A stretch of DNA of 64,000 nucleotides from CAWJKP01 sp963843465 (GTDB lineage Bacteria > Planctomycetota > Planctomycetia > Pirellulales > Thermoguttaceae), in assembly GCA_963843465.1 (NCBI GenBank), contig CAWJKP010000002.1:1686360-1750359 (forward strand). Reading direction: 5' to 3'. Within the stretch, counting starts at the first letter, position 1. Each line of letters opens with the position of its first letter. The translations under genes were made by a program, and so were the position numbers. This document shows, piece after piece, positions 32,359 to 45,456 of this stretch. Below the pieces are notes generated by a model, which saw nothing but the letters and a program-made list of their open reading frames with translations, was not told the DNA's origin and ran no database searches.

Positions 32359-34931
32359 ATGGCAACAATTTCCGAAGCATTGGCGATTGCCATCCAACAC
32401 CATCAAGCCGGCCGGTTGCAAGCCGCTGAGCAGATCTACCGGCAGATTCTCGCGCTCCAGCCCAATCATGCCGAGGCGTGGCATCTGCTTGGCTTCATCG
32501 CCCACCAAGTGGGCAAGCACGAGATTGCCGTGGAGTACATCGGACGGGCGATCGGACTGAACAACGCCAATGCCGCCTTCCATAACAACTTGGGGGAGGC
32601 GTATCGTGCCTTGTGTAGGATTCCTGACGCGCTGGACTGCTACCGCCGGGCACTGGAACTGAAGCCGGACTTTGCCGACGCACGCTACAACCTGGGCATT
32701 GCCTTCTGGAACCAGGGGAAGCTGGACGAGGCGGTCGCCTGCTACCGCCGGGCGCTGGAACTGCGGCCGGATGATTTCCGAATCCTCAATAACCTGGGCG
32801 TCGCCTTGAAGGATCAGGGAGCCCTGGAGGAGGCCGTCGCCTGCTTCCGGCAGGTGCTGCAACTGCGGCCCAACAACGTCGAGCCTTACAACGGCTTGGG
32901 CACGGCCTTGCAGGCGCAGGGGAAGCTGGACGAGGCGGTCGCCTGCTACCGCCGGGCGCTGGAACTCCGGCCGGATGATTTCCAAATCCTCAATAACCTG
33001 GGAGCTGCCTTGAAGGATCAGGGGAGTCTGGAAGAGGCAATGGCCTGCTATCGCCGGGCATTGCAACTGAAGCCGGATTATGCCGAGGCGCACAACAACC
33101 TGGGCCTGGTTTTGAAGGACCAGGGGAAGCTGGACGAAGCGGTCGCCTGCTACCGCCAGGCACTGCAACTGAAGCCGGACTTCGCCGCGGCGCACAACAA
33201 CCTGGGCATTGCCTTGAAGGACCAGGAGGAGCCGGACGAAGCGGTCGCCTGCTACCGCCGGGCACTGCAACTGAAGCCGGACTTCGCCGAGGCGCACAAC
33301 AACCTCGGCATTGTGTTGAAGGACCAGAGGAAGCCGGACGAAGCGGTTGCCTGCTACCGCCAGGCCCTGCAACTGAAGCCGGACTTCGCCGAGGCACACT
33401 ACAACCTGGGCAATGCCTTCCACGATCAGGGGAAACCGGGCGAAGCGGTCGTCTGCCACCGCCGGGCACTGCAACTGAAGCCGGACTATGCCGAGGCCCA
33501 CAACAACTTGGGCAATGCGCTCAACGATCGGGGGAAGGTGGACGAAGCAGTCGCCTGCCACCGCCGGGCGCTGGAACTGAAGCCGGACTATGCTGAGGCC
33601 CACAACAACCTGGGCGTTGCCTTGCAGAACCAGGGGAAGCTGGACGAAGCGGTCGCCTGCTACCGCCGGGCATTGGAACTCAAACCGGACCTCGTCTCGG
33701 CACACAGCAACCTGCTCTGTACGCTCCAGTATTGCACGGGCGTAACGCCAGCGGGATTAGCCGACGCCCATGCCCAGTACGATCGCCAGCACGCGGCGCC
33801 CTGCGCGGTGCCCTCGCGCAGCATGAGAACGTCCGTGATCGTCATCGTCGGCTCCGTTTGGGCTTTATTTCGCCCGATCTGGGGCGGCATCCCGTCGGCT
33901 ATTTCCTCGTCCGTGTCTTGGAGAGCCTGAGGCAAGAACAGCATGAGACGATCTGTTACTCCGACCGAATCGTTAAGGACAATTTGACCCTTCGTCTTCA
34001 AGCCGCCGCGACCCAATGGCACGATGTGATCGGCATCAGCGACCAGCAGTTGGCGGAACGGATCCGCGCGGACCGCATCGACATCCTTTTCGACCTGGCA
34101 GGGCACACGGCTCACAACCGGCTGCTGGTCTTCGCCCGCAAACCGGCCCCGATTCAAATCACCTGGATCGGCTATGAAGGGACGACCGGCTTGGCGGCGA
34201 TGGACTACCTGCTCGCCGATCGCCACGTGGTCCCGCAAGGGACCGAGCACTACTATCGGGAGCGCGTATTGCGGATGCCGGAGGGCTATCTCTGTTACGA
34301 TCCGCCGGGCGCAGCGCCGCCGGCCGGTCCGCCGCCCTCGTTGGCAAAGGGATATGCGACCTTCGGCAGCTTCAACAATCCGGCCAAGGTCGGGCGGGAA
34401 GTGGTGGCGGTTTGGGCGGAAATCCTCCGCCGGGCACCGACCGCGCGGTTAGTGTTGAAGTATCGCGGGCTGGGCGACCCGACCGTGAAAAGGCGGTATC
34501 TCGATCTCTTTGCCGACCACGACGTGGAACCGCAACGGCTGGATTTGTTGCCGCCCAGTTCGTACGCGGAGTATCTGGCGACGTACCAGCAGGTGGACGT
34601 AGCGCTGGATCCCTTTCCCTTTTCCGGCAGCGTCACGACCTGCGACGCGTTATGGATGGGCGTGCCGGTGGTGAGCTGTCCCGGCGAGACCTTTGCCAGC
34701 CGGCATTCGCTCAGCCACCTGTCCAACGTGGGTTTGACGGAGACCATTGCCCACGACTTGAACGAGTATGTGGAAGTGGCTCTTTCGTTGGCGGGCGACG
34801 TGCCGCGACTGGCCATGCTGCGGGCGGGCTTGCGGCAGCGGATGGCTGCCTCGCCCCTTTGCGATGGGAAGCGATTTGCGACCAATTTGGTGTCAATACT
34901 GCACGACGCCTGGGAACAGTGGGCAGGGTAG
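32359..34931 (+). pseudogene. TPR-GT41 (SPINDLY-like) protein, copy 1, frameshifted
   Basis: It begins MATISEALAIAIQHHQAG, with about 13 TPR units of 34 residues (YxxALxLKPDxAEAHNNLG). The frame breaks near 33802: where the intact paralog has GCGCCCTTGCGC, this copy has GCGCCCTGCGC. The other frame continues as a GT41 domain (LGFISPDLGRHPVGYFLVRVLE ... FDLAGHTAHNRLLVFARKPAPIQITW ... DPFPFSGSVTTCDALWMG) to the stop at 34931. With the missing base it would be 857 residues. GT41 enzymes add sugars to Ser/Thr of proteins. Confidence 0.85.
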
Positions 34932-34934
34932 CCA

Positions 34935-36494
34935 ATGGCAACGATTTCCGAAGCATTGGCGATTGCGATCCAACACCATCAAGCCGGCCGGCTGCAAGCT
35001 GCCGAGCAGATCTATCGGCAGATTCTCGCCGTCGAGCCGAATCATGCCGATGCACTGCATCTGCTTGGAGTGGCCAGTTACCAGCTTGGAGAGTACGAAG
35101 CTGGAATTGAGTGCATGAGGCGCGCCATCGCGCTCATGCCAAACCGGGCCGACGCGCACGACAACCTGGGCAAAGCATTGAGAGAACGGGGGCGGCTTGC
35201 AGAGGCGGTTGCGTGCTGCCAACGAGCCCTCGAGTTGAAGCCGGACTATGCCGAGGCACACAACAACCTGGGTGCCGCTTTCCAGGAGCAGGGAAAACTG
35301 GACGAAGCGGTCGCCTGCTACCGCCGGGCACTGCAACTGAAGCCGGATTATGCCAAGGCACACAACAATCTGGGCATCGCTTTCACGGACCAGGGGAAGC
35401 TCGACGAGGCGATCGCCTGCTACCGCCGGGCCTTACAACTGAAACCGGACTATGACGAGGCACACAACAACCTGGGCGCCGCTTTCCACAACCAGGGGAA
35501 GCTCGATGAGGCGATTGCCTGCTACCGCCGGGCCTTGCAACTGAAACCGGATTACGCCGAGGCGCACAAGAACTGCGGACACGCCTGGCTGCTGGCCGGG
35601 GATTGGCAACGCGGTTGGCCGGAATACCAGTGGCGCTGGCAGACGAGGAACTTCCCTCCGCGGCCCTTTTCTCAACCCCTGTGGAACGGAGAGCCTCTGG
35701 CCGGAAAGACGATCTTGCTGCACGCCGAGCAGGGGCTGGGCGATACGATCCAGTTCATCCGCTATGCGTCGATCGTCAAGCAGCATGGTGGAACGGTCAT
35801 TGTGGAATGCCAGAAGCTGCTGCTCGGGCTATTGGAAGGGTGCCCCGGCGTCGATCGACTGGCCGCACAAGGGGATGCTCTTCCCGCATTCGATGTCCAC
35901 GCCCCTCTGCTAAGCGTGCCCGGCATTCTCAACACCTCCCCGGAGACAGTCCCGGCGAGGATACCCTATCTGCTTGCCAAACCGGCGCTCCTTGAACCAT
36001 GGCGAACGAGGCTGATCGAGTTCGGCGGTCTCAAGATCGGTATTGCCTGGCGGGGCAGTCCAGAACACCGCAAGGACCGTGCCCGCTCGATCCCGTTGAG
36101 TTGCTTCGAGCCGCTTGCCAGCTTGCCGGCTATCCACCTGGTTAGCCTGCAAAAAGGGGCGGGGGCGGAGGAGTTGCAAGAGGTGCGCGACCACTTTCCG
36201 GTCACGGACCTGGGCGGCCGTTTGCAAGACTTTATGGACACCGCGGCCGTGCTGGCGAATCTGGACCTGGTGACCACCTGTGATACGGCGGTCGCCCACC
36301 TGGCCGGGGCCCTGGGCGTTCCCGTCTGGGTCGCGCTACCCTTCGTTCCCGACTGGCGGTGGCTCCTGGACCGCAGCGACACTCCCTGGTATCCGACGAT
36401 GCGGCTCTTCCGGCAGAAGAAGCCGGGGGATTGGGCGGGCGTGTTCGAGGAGATCAAGACCGCGTTGTCCTCGCGGCTTCAGGCCAGAGAGTAG
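34935..36494 (+). CDS. TPR protein with GT9-like glycosyltransferase domain
   Basis: A 519-residue protein. The first 215 residues are TPR units almost identical to the start of the next gene. Then come HAEQGLGDTIQFIRY, GIAWRGSPEHRKDR, LGGRLQDFMDTAAVLANLD and TCDTAVAHLAGALGVPVWV, typical of the GT-B heptosyltransferase-like (GT9) fold often attached to TPRs. It starts 3 bases after the previous stop and ends 10 bases before the next start, so the three are one operon. Confidence 0.88.
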   Translation: MATISEALAIAIQHHQAGRLQAAEQIYRQILAVEPNHADALHLLGVASYQLGEYEAGIECMRRAIALMPNRADAHDNLGKALRERGRLAEAVACCQRALELKPDYAEAHNNLGAAFQEQGKLDEAVACYRRALQLKPDYAKAHNNLGIAFTDQGKLDEAIACYRRALQLKPDYDEAHNNLGAAFHNQGKLDEAIACYRRALQLKPDYAEAHKNCGHAWLLAGDWQRGWPEYQWRWQTRNFPPRPFSQPLWNGEPLAGKTILLHAEQGLGDTIQFIRYASIVKQHGGTVIVECQKLLLGLLEGCPGVDRLAAQGDALPAFDVHAPLLSVPGILNTSPETVPARIPYLLAKPALLEPWRTRLIEFGGLKIGIAWRGSPEHRKDRARSIPLSCFEPLASLPAIHLVSLQKGAGAEELQEVRDHFPVTDLGGRLQDFMDTAAVLANLDLVTTCDTAVAHLAGALGVPVWVALPFVPDWRWLLDRSDTPWYPTMRLFRQKKPGDWAGVFEEIKTALSSRLQARE

Positions 36495-36504
36495 GCATGG
36501 CGGC

Positions 36505-39429
36505 ATGGCAACGATTTCCGAAGCATTGGCGATTGCGATCCAACACCATCAAGCCGGCCGGCTGCAAGCTGCCGAGCAGATCTATCGGCAGATTCTCGCC
36601 GTAGAGCCGAATCAAGCCGATGCACTGCATCTGCTTGGAGTGGCCAGTGTCCAGCTTGGAGAGTACGAAGCTGGAATTGAGTGCATGAGGCGCGCCATCG
36701 CGCTCATGCCGAACCGGGCCGACGCGCACGACAACCTGGGCAAAGCATTGAGAGAACGGGGGCGGCTTGCAGAGGCGGTTGCGTGCTGCCAACGAGCCCT
36801 CCAGTTGAAGCCGGACTATGCCGAGGCACACAACAACCTGGGTGCCGCTTTCCAGGAGCAGGGAAAACTGGACGAAGCGGTCGCCTGTTACCGCCGGGCA
36901 CTGCAACTGAAGCCGGATTATGCCAAGGCACACAACAATCTGGGCATCGCTTTCACGGACCAGGGGAAGCTCGACGAGGCGATCGCCTGCTACCGCCGGG
37001 CCTTACAACTGAAACCGGACTATGACGAGGCACACAACAACCTGGGCGACGCTTTCCACAACCAGGGGAAGCTCGATGAGGCGATTCCCTGCTACCGCCG
37101 GGCCTTGCAACTGAAACCGGATTACGCCGAGGCGCACAACAACCTCGGCGCCGCGTTGAAGGACCAGGGGAAGCTGGACGAAGCGGTCGCCTGCTACCGC
37201 CGGGCACTGGAACTGAAGCCCGACTATGCCGACGCACACAACAACCTGGGCAACGTCTTCAAGCACCAGGGGAAGCTGGACGAAGCGCTCGCCTGCTACC
37301 GTCGGGCCCTTGAACTGAAGCCGGACTTTGCCGCGGCGCACAGCAACCTGGGCAATGCGTTGACGGAGCAGGGCAAACTCGACGAAGCCGTCGCCGGTTG
37401 CCGCCGGGCTTTGGAACTGAACGCGGACTTTGCCGAGGCACACAACAACCTGGGCAACGCCCTCAGGGACCAGGGGGTGCTGGACGAAGCGATCGCCTGC
37501 TACCACCGGGCATTGGAACTGAAGCCGGACTACGCCGAGACACACAGCAACCTGCTCTGTGCCTTCCAGTATTGCACGGGCGTAACGCCGGCAGCATTGG
37601 CCGAAGCTCATGCCGAGTACGATCGCCAGCACGCGGCGCCCTTGCGCGGTGCCCTCTCGCAGCACGGGAACGTCCCTGATCGTGATGGTCGGCTCCGTTT
37701 GGGTTTCGTTTCGCCCGATCTGGGGCGGCACCCCGTCGGTTACTTCTTGGTCCGCGTCTTGGAGAACCTCAGTCAAGAACGGCATGAGACGATCTGTTAC
37801 TCCGACCGAATGGTCAAAGACGACTTGACCCATCGTCTTCAAGCCGCCGCGACCCAATGGCGTGATGTCATCGGCGTCAGCGACCGGCAGTTGGCGGAAC
37901 GGATCCGCGCGGACCGCATCGACATCCTTTTCGACCTGGCAGGGCACACGGCTCACAACCGGCTGTTGGTCTTCGCCCGCAAGCCGGCCCCGATTCAATT
38001 CACCTGGATCGGCTATGAAGGGACGACCGGCTTGGCGGCGATGGACTACCTGCTCGCCGATCGCCACGTGGTCCCGCAAGGGACCGAGCACTACTATCGG
38101 GAGCGCGTATTGCGGATGCCGGAGGGCTATCTCTGTTATGATCCGCCGGGCGCAGCCCCGCCGGCCGGTCCGCCGCCCTCGTTGGCAAAGGGATATGCGA
38201 CCTTCGGCAGCTTCAACAATCCGGCCAAGGTCGGGCGGGAAGTGGTGGCGGTTTGGGCGGAAATCCTCCGCCGGGCACCGACCGCGCGGTTAGTGTTGAA
38301 GTATCGCGGGCTGGGCGACCCGACCGTGAAAAGGCGGTATCTCGATCTCTTTGCCGCCCACGACGTGGAACCGCAACGGCTGGATTTGTTGCCGCCCAGT
38401 TCGTACGCGGAGTATCTGGCGACGTACCAGCAGGTGGACGTGGCGCTGGATCCCTTTCCCTTTTCCGGCAGCGTCACGACCTGCGACGCGTTATGGATGG
38501 GCGTGCCGGTGGTGAGCTGCCCCGGCGAGACCTTTGCCAGCCGGCATTCGCTCAGCCACCTGTCCAACGTGGGTTTGACGGAGACCATTGCCCACGACTT
38601 GAACGAGTATGTGGAAGTGGCTCTTTCGTTGGCGGGCGACGTGCCGCGACTGGCCATGCTGCGGGCGGGCTTGCGGCAGCGGATGGCTGCCTCGCCCCTT
38701 TGCGATGGGCAGCGATTTGCCGCGAATCTGATGCGTGTTCTGCGTGACGTATGGCGACAGTGGTGCGACGCGGCGGCGAGCTCGCAATTCACTCAGAATG
38801 GGGGCAGTTCCCTTGTCGTGGAACAACGACGGAGAGAAGAAACCTTGCCAGAGCCAGAGCAAATTGCGACTCTTCCGAGCGCGGCCAGAACCGTGCTGCA
38901 CGTCGGTTGTGGTCCCTACCGTCGCCAGGCGCTTCCGCCCCAGTTCCGTACGGCGGAGTGGAAAGAGATCCGGCTGGATATCGACCCGTCTGTGTCGCCG
39001 GACATTGTCGCCAGCATAACCGACATGTCCGGCGTGCCGAGCAGTTCGGTGGATGCGGTCTGGTCGTCGCATAACCTCGAACACCTTTATGCACACGAGG
39101 TTCCGCTCGCCTTACGAGAGTTCTGGCGGGTGCTCAAGCCGGGTGGTGTTGCTGTGCTTACCCTGCCCGACATTCAAGAGGTTGCGAGGCACGTCGCTCA
39201 GGGGAACCTTGACCGGACGCTTTACGTCTCCCCGGCCGGCCCGATTTGCGCCATCGACATCATGTTCGGACACCGCGGCTTTATCGCCCAGGGAAACCAC
39301 TTCATGGCGCACAAGACCGGTTTTACCGCCAAGAGTCTCGGCGAGAAGTTAAAAGAGGCCGGGTTCGCCGAGGTCAAGGTCAATGTGGACCAGCCCGCCT
39401 TTGCCCTCTGGGCTTCGGCGACGAAGTAG
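36505..39429 (+). CDS. TPR-GT41-methyltransferase fusion protein
   Basis: A 974-residue protein with three parts. Residues 1 to about 350 are TPR units. The GT41 catalytic region follows (LGFVSPDLGRHPVGYFLVRVLE, HTAHNRLLVFARKPAPIQF, DPFPFSGSVTTCDALWMG, CPGETFASRHSLSHL) to about residue 750. The C-terminus, about 190 residues, is a class-I SAM methyltransferase (VLHVGCGPYRRQALPP, RLDIDPSVSPDIV, SSHNLEHLYAHEVPLALREF, LKPGGVAVLTLPD). The ATG at 36505 is the conserved family start; the open frame before it is the end of the previous gene in another frame. It is the intact relative of copy 1, with an extra methyltransferase. Confidence 0.9.
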   Translation: MATISEALAIAIQHHQAGRLQAAEQIYRQILAVEPNQADALHLLGVASVQLGEYEAGIECMRRAIALMPNRADAHDNLGKALRERGRLAEAVACCQRALQLKPDYAEAHNNLGAAFQEQGKLDEAVACYRRALQLKPDYAKAHNNLGIAFTDQGKLDEAIACYRRALQLKPDYDEAHNNLGDAFHNQGKLDEAIPCYRRALQLKPDYAEAHNNLGAALKDQGKLDEAVACYRRALELKPDYADAHNNLGNVFKHQGKLDEALACYRRALELKPDFAAAHSNLGNALTEQGKLDEAVAGCRRALELNADFAEAHNNLGNALRDQGVLDEAIACYHRALELKPDYAETHSNLLCAFQYCTGVTPAALAEAHAEYDRQHAAPLRGALSQHGNVPDRDGRLRLGFVSPDLGRHPVGYFLVRVLENLSQERHETICYSDRMVKDDLTHRLQAAATQWRDVIGVSDRQLAERIRADRIDILFDLAGHTAHNRLLVFARKPAPIQFTWIGYEGTTGLAAMDYLLADRHVVPQGTEHYYRERVLRMPEGYLCYDPPGAAPPAGPPPSLAKGYATFGSFNNPAKVGREVVAVWAEILRRAPTARLVLKYRGLGDPTVKRRYLDLFAAHDVEPQRLDLLPPSSYAEYLATYQQVDVALDPFPFSGSVTTCDALWMGVPVVSCPGETFASRHSLSHLSNVGLTETIAHDLNEYVEVALSLAGDVPRLAMLRAGLRQRMAASPLCDGQRFAANLMRVLRDVWRQWCDAAASSQFTQNGGSSLVVEQRRREETLPEPEQIATLPSAARTVLHVGCGPYRRQALPPQFRTAEWKEIRLDIDPSVSPDIVASITDMSGVPSSSVDAVWSSHNLEHLYAHEVPLALREFWRVLKPGGVAVLTLPDIQEVARHVAQGNLDRTLYVSPAGPICAIDIMFGHRGFIAQGNHFMAHKTGFTAKSLGEKLKEAGFAEVKVNVDQPAFALWASATK

Positions 39430-40050
39430 CTGCCAATAGCGATGCCTGCAAATTGGAAGAGAACTGGCAGGTGGGCGGTCCATGCAGCCATCACCCGCCG
39501 TTTCAGGTGCTGTGCAAACCCCTCAACATAGTTGGCTGAGGGCGCGGCTCCAAAGACCACGACGCCGCCTTTCACCACGCACACAGTCCGCTTCTTCGGC
39601 TTTCATTTCGGCTCGAAGGTCCCCCCTGGCCCTGCGGACTCGCCTTGCCGGTCGCAGGATGGATGTCGGGGCGGGCAGGATAGGCAAGAGCGATCGGTTT
39701 GCCGTCCGGTCTCCCCTCACCCTACCCTCTCCTGGAGGGAGAGGGGATTCGATTTGAAGCCCCCCTGGAAGGGCCCTTGCAGCCCCGGTTGCAAATAGTT
39801 AAGTTGACCACTGGCGAACTCGAGCGACCGCTGCCGAGGGACAGTTGTGTTTCCGGCCGCCGGTAGCCGGGTTCTCCTTCCGCAGCATCTGGGCCCCGTG
39901 GTGCGACGAACGTTGTCTTCCACGCCGCGCTAGCCAACACCACACCGACCGGCAGTTCCGCAGTCGACGTGCCTCCGCCAACAGGGGAGGCTTCTTCCGG
40001 ATGCCACTACTGATTTCGTTTCGGACCATTTGACATAGAGGAGACGACCC
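39430..40050. other. 620-base gene-free stretch
   Basis: No supported gene. It contains a CCCTCTCC-TGGA-GGGAGAGGG hairpin at about 39725-39746, related to one at 56726-56761, and GC-rich remnants with no family match. The end carries the GAGGAG ribosome site of the oxidoreductase gene. Confidence 0.5.
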
Positions 40051-43695
<3,645 letters not shown>

Positions 43696-43712
43696 AACAA
43701 GGAGACCGACTG

Positions 43713-44720
43713 ATGACCGTTGACCTGAGCACCAAGTATCTCGGGCTTTCCCTGAAAAACCCCCTCGTGGTGGCCGCCTGTTCGCTGTCGGACCAGTTGG
43801 ACAACCTCCGCAAGGCGGAAGCAACCGGGGCCGCCGCGATCGTCCTGCACTCGCTCTTCGAAGAGCAGATCTCGCACGAAGAGGAGGAGATCAGCAAGGT
43901 CTACCAGCACGGCGCCGATAGTTACGCCGAGGCCCTCTCGTACTTTCCCGAAATGGAGGACTACCACCTCGGGCCGGACAGCTATCTGGAACACATCGTT
44001 CAGGCCAAGAAGGCGGTGAAAGTCCCCGTCATCGCCAGCCTTAACGGCATCTCCCGCGGCGGTTGGACCCGTTACGCCCGGTTGATCGAAGACGCCGGGG
44101 CCGATGCCCTGGAGCTGAACATCTACTTCGTCGCCGCCGACGCGCAGATGACCAGCCAGCAGGTCGAGGGGCAATACTGCGACCTGGTGGCCACCGTCAA
44201 ACAGTCGGTGACCATCCCCTTGGCGGTGAAGATCGGGCCGTACTTCAGCTCTCTGGGCCACGTCGCCCAACAACTCGTCCAAGCCGGCGCCGACGGCCTG
44301 GTGCTCTTCAACCGCTTCCTCCAGCCCGACATCGATCTGGAAAATCTCGAGGTCCGTCCCAAGCTGGAGTTGAGCACCAAGTTCGAGCAACTCCTGCCAC
44401 TCCGCTGGGTGGCCATCCTCCGCGGACGGATCGAGGCCTCCCTGGCCTTGTCCACCGGCATCCACGGTCCGAAGGGCCTGCTCAAGGCCCTCTTGGCCGG
44501 CGCGGACGTGGGCATGGTCGCCTCGGTGCTCTACCAGAAGGGCTTCGACCACCTCGGCACGATCCTCCAGGGCGTCCAACAGTGGATGGAGGAGAAGGAG
44601 TACGAATCGGTCGAACAGCTCAAGGGGAGCATGAGCCAGGCCAACTGCCCCGACCCGGCTGCCTTCGAGCGCGGCAACTACATGAAGGCCCTCACCAGTT
44701 TCACCGGCGATTTCATCTGA
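43713..44720 (+). CDS. dihydroorotate dehydrogenase-like protein
   Basis: A 335-residue FMN-type TIM-barrel protein of the PyrD fold: LGLSLKNPLVVAACSLS at the start, NGISRGGWTRYARLIEDAGADALELNIY, PLAVKIGPYFSS and GADGLVLFNRF. It lies 17 bases after nifJ with its own GGAG, a pairing often seen in bacteria using PFOR. Whether it makes orotate or serves electron transfer is unknown; the true pyrD may be elsewhere. Confidence 0.88.
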   Translation: MTVDLSTKYLGLSLKNPLVVAACSLSDQLDNLRKAEATGAAAIVLHSLFEEQISHEEEEISKVYQHGADSYAEALSYFPEMEDYHLGPDSYLEHIVQAKKAVKVPVIASLNGISRGGWTRYARLIEDAGADALELNIYFVAADAQMTSQQVEGQYCDLVATVKQSVTIPLAVKIGPYFSSLGHVAQQLVQAGADGLVLFNRFLQPDIDLENLEVRPKLELSTKFEQLLPLRWVAILRGRIEASLALSTGIHGPKGLLKALLAGADVGMVASVLYQKGFDHLGTILQGVQQWMEEKEYESVEQLKGSMSQANCPDPAAFERGNYMKALTSFTGDFI

Positions 44721-44750
44721 GGGCCCGTTCCAGTCCCTGAGGTGAACCGT

Positions 44751-45134
44751 TCACGGTTGCAGCCGAATCAACCTTGCGGCCCTGGCGGCCGCGCGCCGCA
44801 CCGACAGGTCCTGGTTCGCGTCGTCTCTGATCTCCACCAGCGCGGGGAGCGCCGACTTCGCTCGCGGTGACATACGGCTAATCGCACTGATGGCCTGCAT
44901 CTGCACGCCCTTGTCCTCGTCCCTCACCAGGTCGACGAGAACCGGAATCACGTCCTCCGTTTGTAACCCTATTCTCCCCAAGGCTTTGGCTGCGGCTCGG
45001 CGGGTCTCCGGGGACTTGTCCTTGGCAAGCACCACCCATTGGTCAAGAGTATTCCCCCCCTCGGAAGGACCTTGCCAGCATCCACCAAGCACCGAGAGAA
45101 AGGAAATCGACACCAGAAACTTGAGCGGTGTCAT
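44751..45134 (-). CDS. HEAT-repeat lipoprotein
   Basis: A 127-residue protein. A short signal peptide ends in the lipobox VLGGC (Cys about residue 19), then about three HEAT-like helical repeats: SPETRRAAAKALGRIGLQ, KGVQMQAISAISRMSP and LSVRRAAARAARLIRL. Likely an envelope-anchored protein-binding scaffold. It converges with the PyrD-like gene. Confidence 0.78.
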   Translation of the reverse strand: MTPLKFLVSISFLSVLGGCWQGPSEGGNTLDQWVVLAKDKSPETRRAAAKALGRIGLQTEDVIPVLVDLVRDEDKGVQMQAISAISRMSPRAKSALPALVEIRDDANQDLSVRRAAARAARLIRLQP

Positions 45135-45456
45135 TAGGTACTCATCCTTCTCCCGGGGCTCGTTCTAAACGGCTAGCACCATATTTCATTCTGCTCGCCC
45201 CCTGCTCCGCCGTCAATAACTACCCAAGAACGCCATGCACATGGGCTGGGCCGTCAGTTCGGGCTCTTCCGGCGATAGGTGCAAAACGCGAGCGACGGCT
45301 ATGGACCACCAGAGCGGGGGACGCCATCTGGGGCGTTCCGGGGCTGGCAGAGTGGCCCGCGCCCGGCGTCCGCAACGCCAAACAGGACGCTGCCAACAGG
45401 TTTACCTGTTACACCTGAACCCGGAATAGCCTCATTTCTCGACTCATCCTCGAACG
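45135..45456. other. gene-free stretch before the right repeat copy
   Basis: No supported gene, hairpin or repeat is seen. It is the unique flank of the duplicated block. Confidence 0.4.

Noticed and set aside
32359..37560. Regular 102-bp repeats that could suggest a CRISPR or satellite array
   Set aside because: They are in frame and encode 34-residue TPR units.
39222..39584. A 120-residue minus-strand frame at the end of the TPR fusion gene
   Set aside because: Two thirds is antisense to the methyltransferase domain; the remainder has no family or ribosome site.
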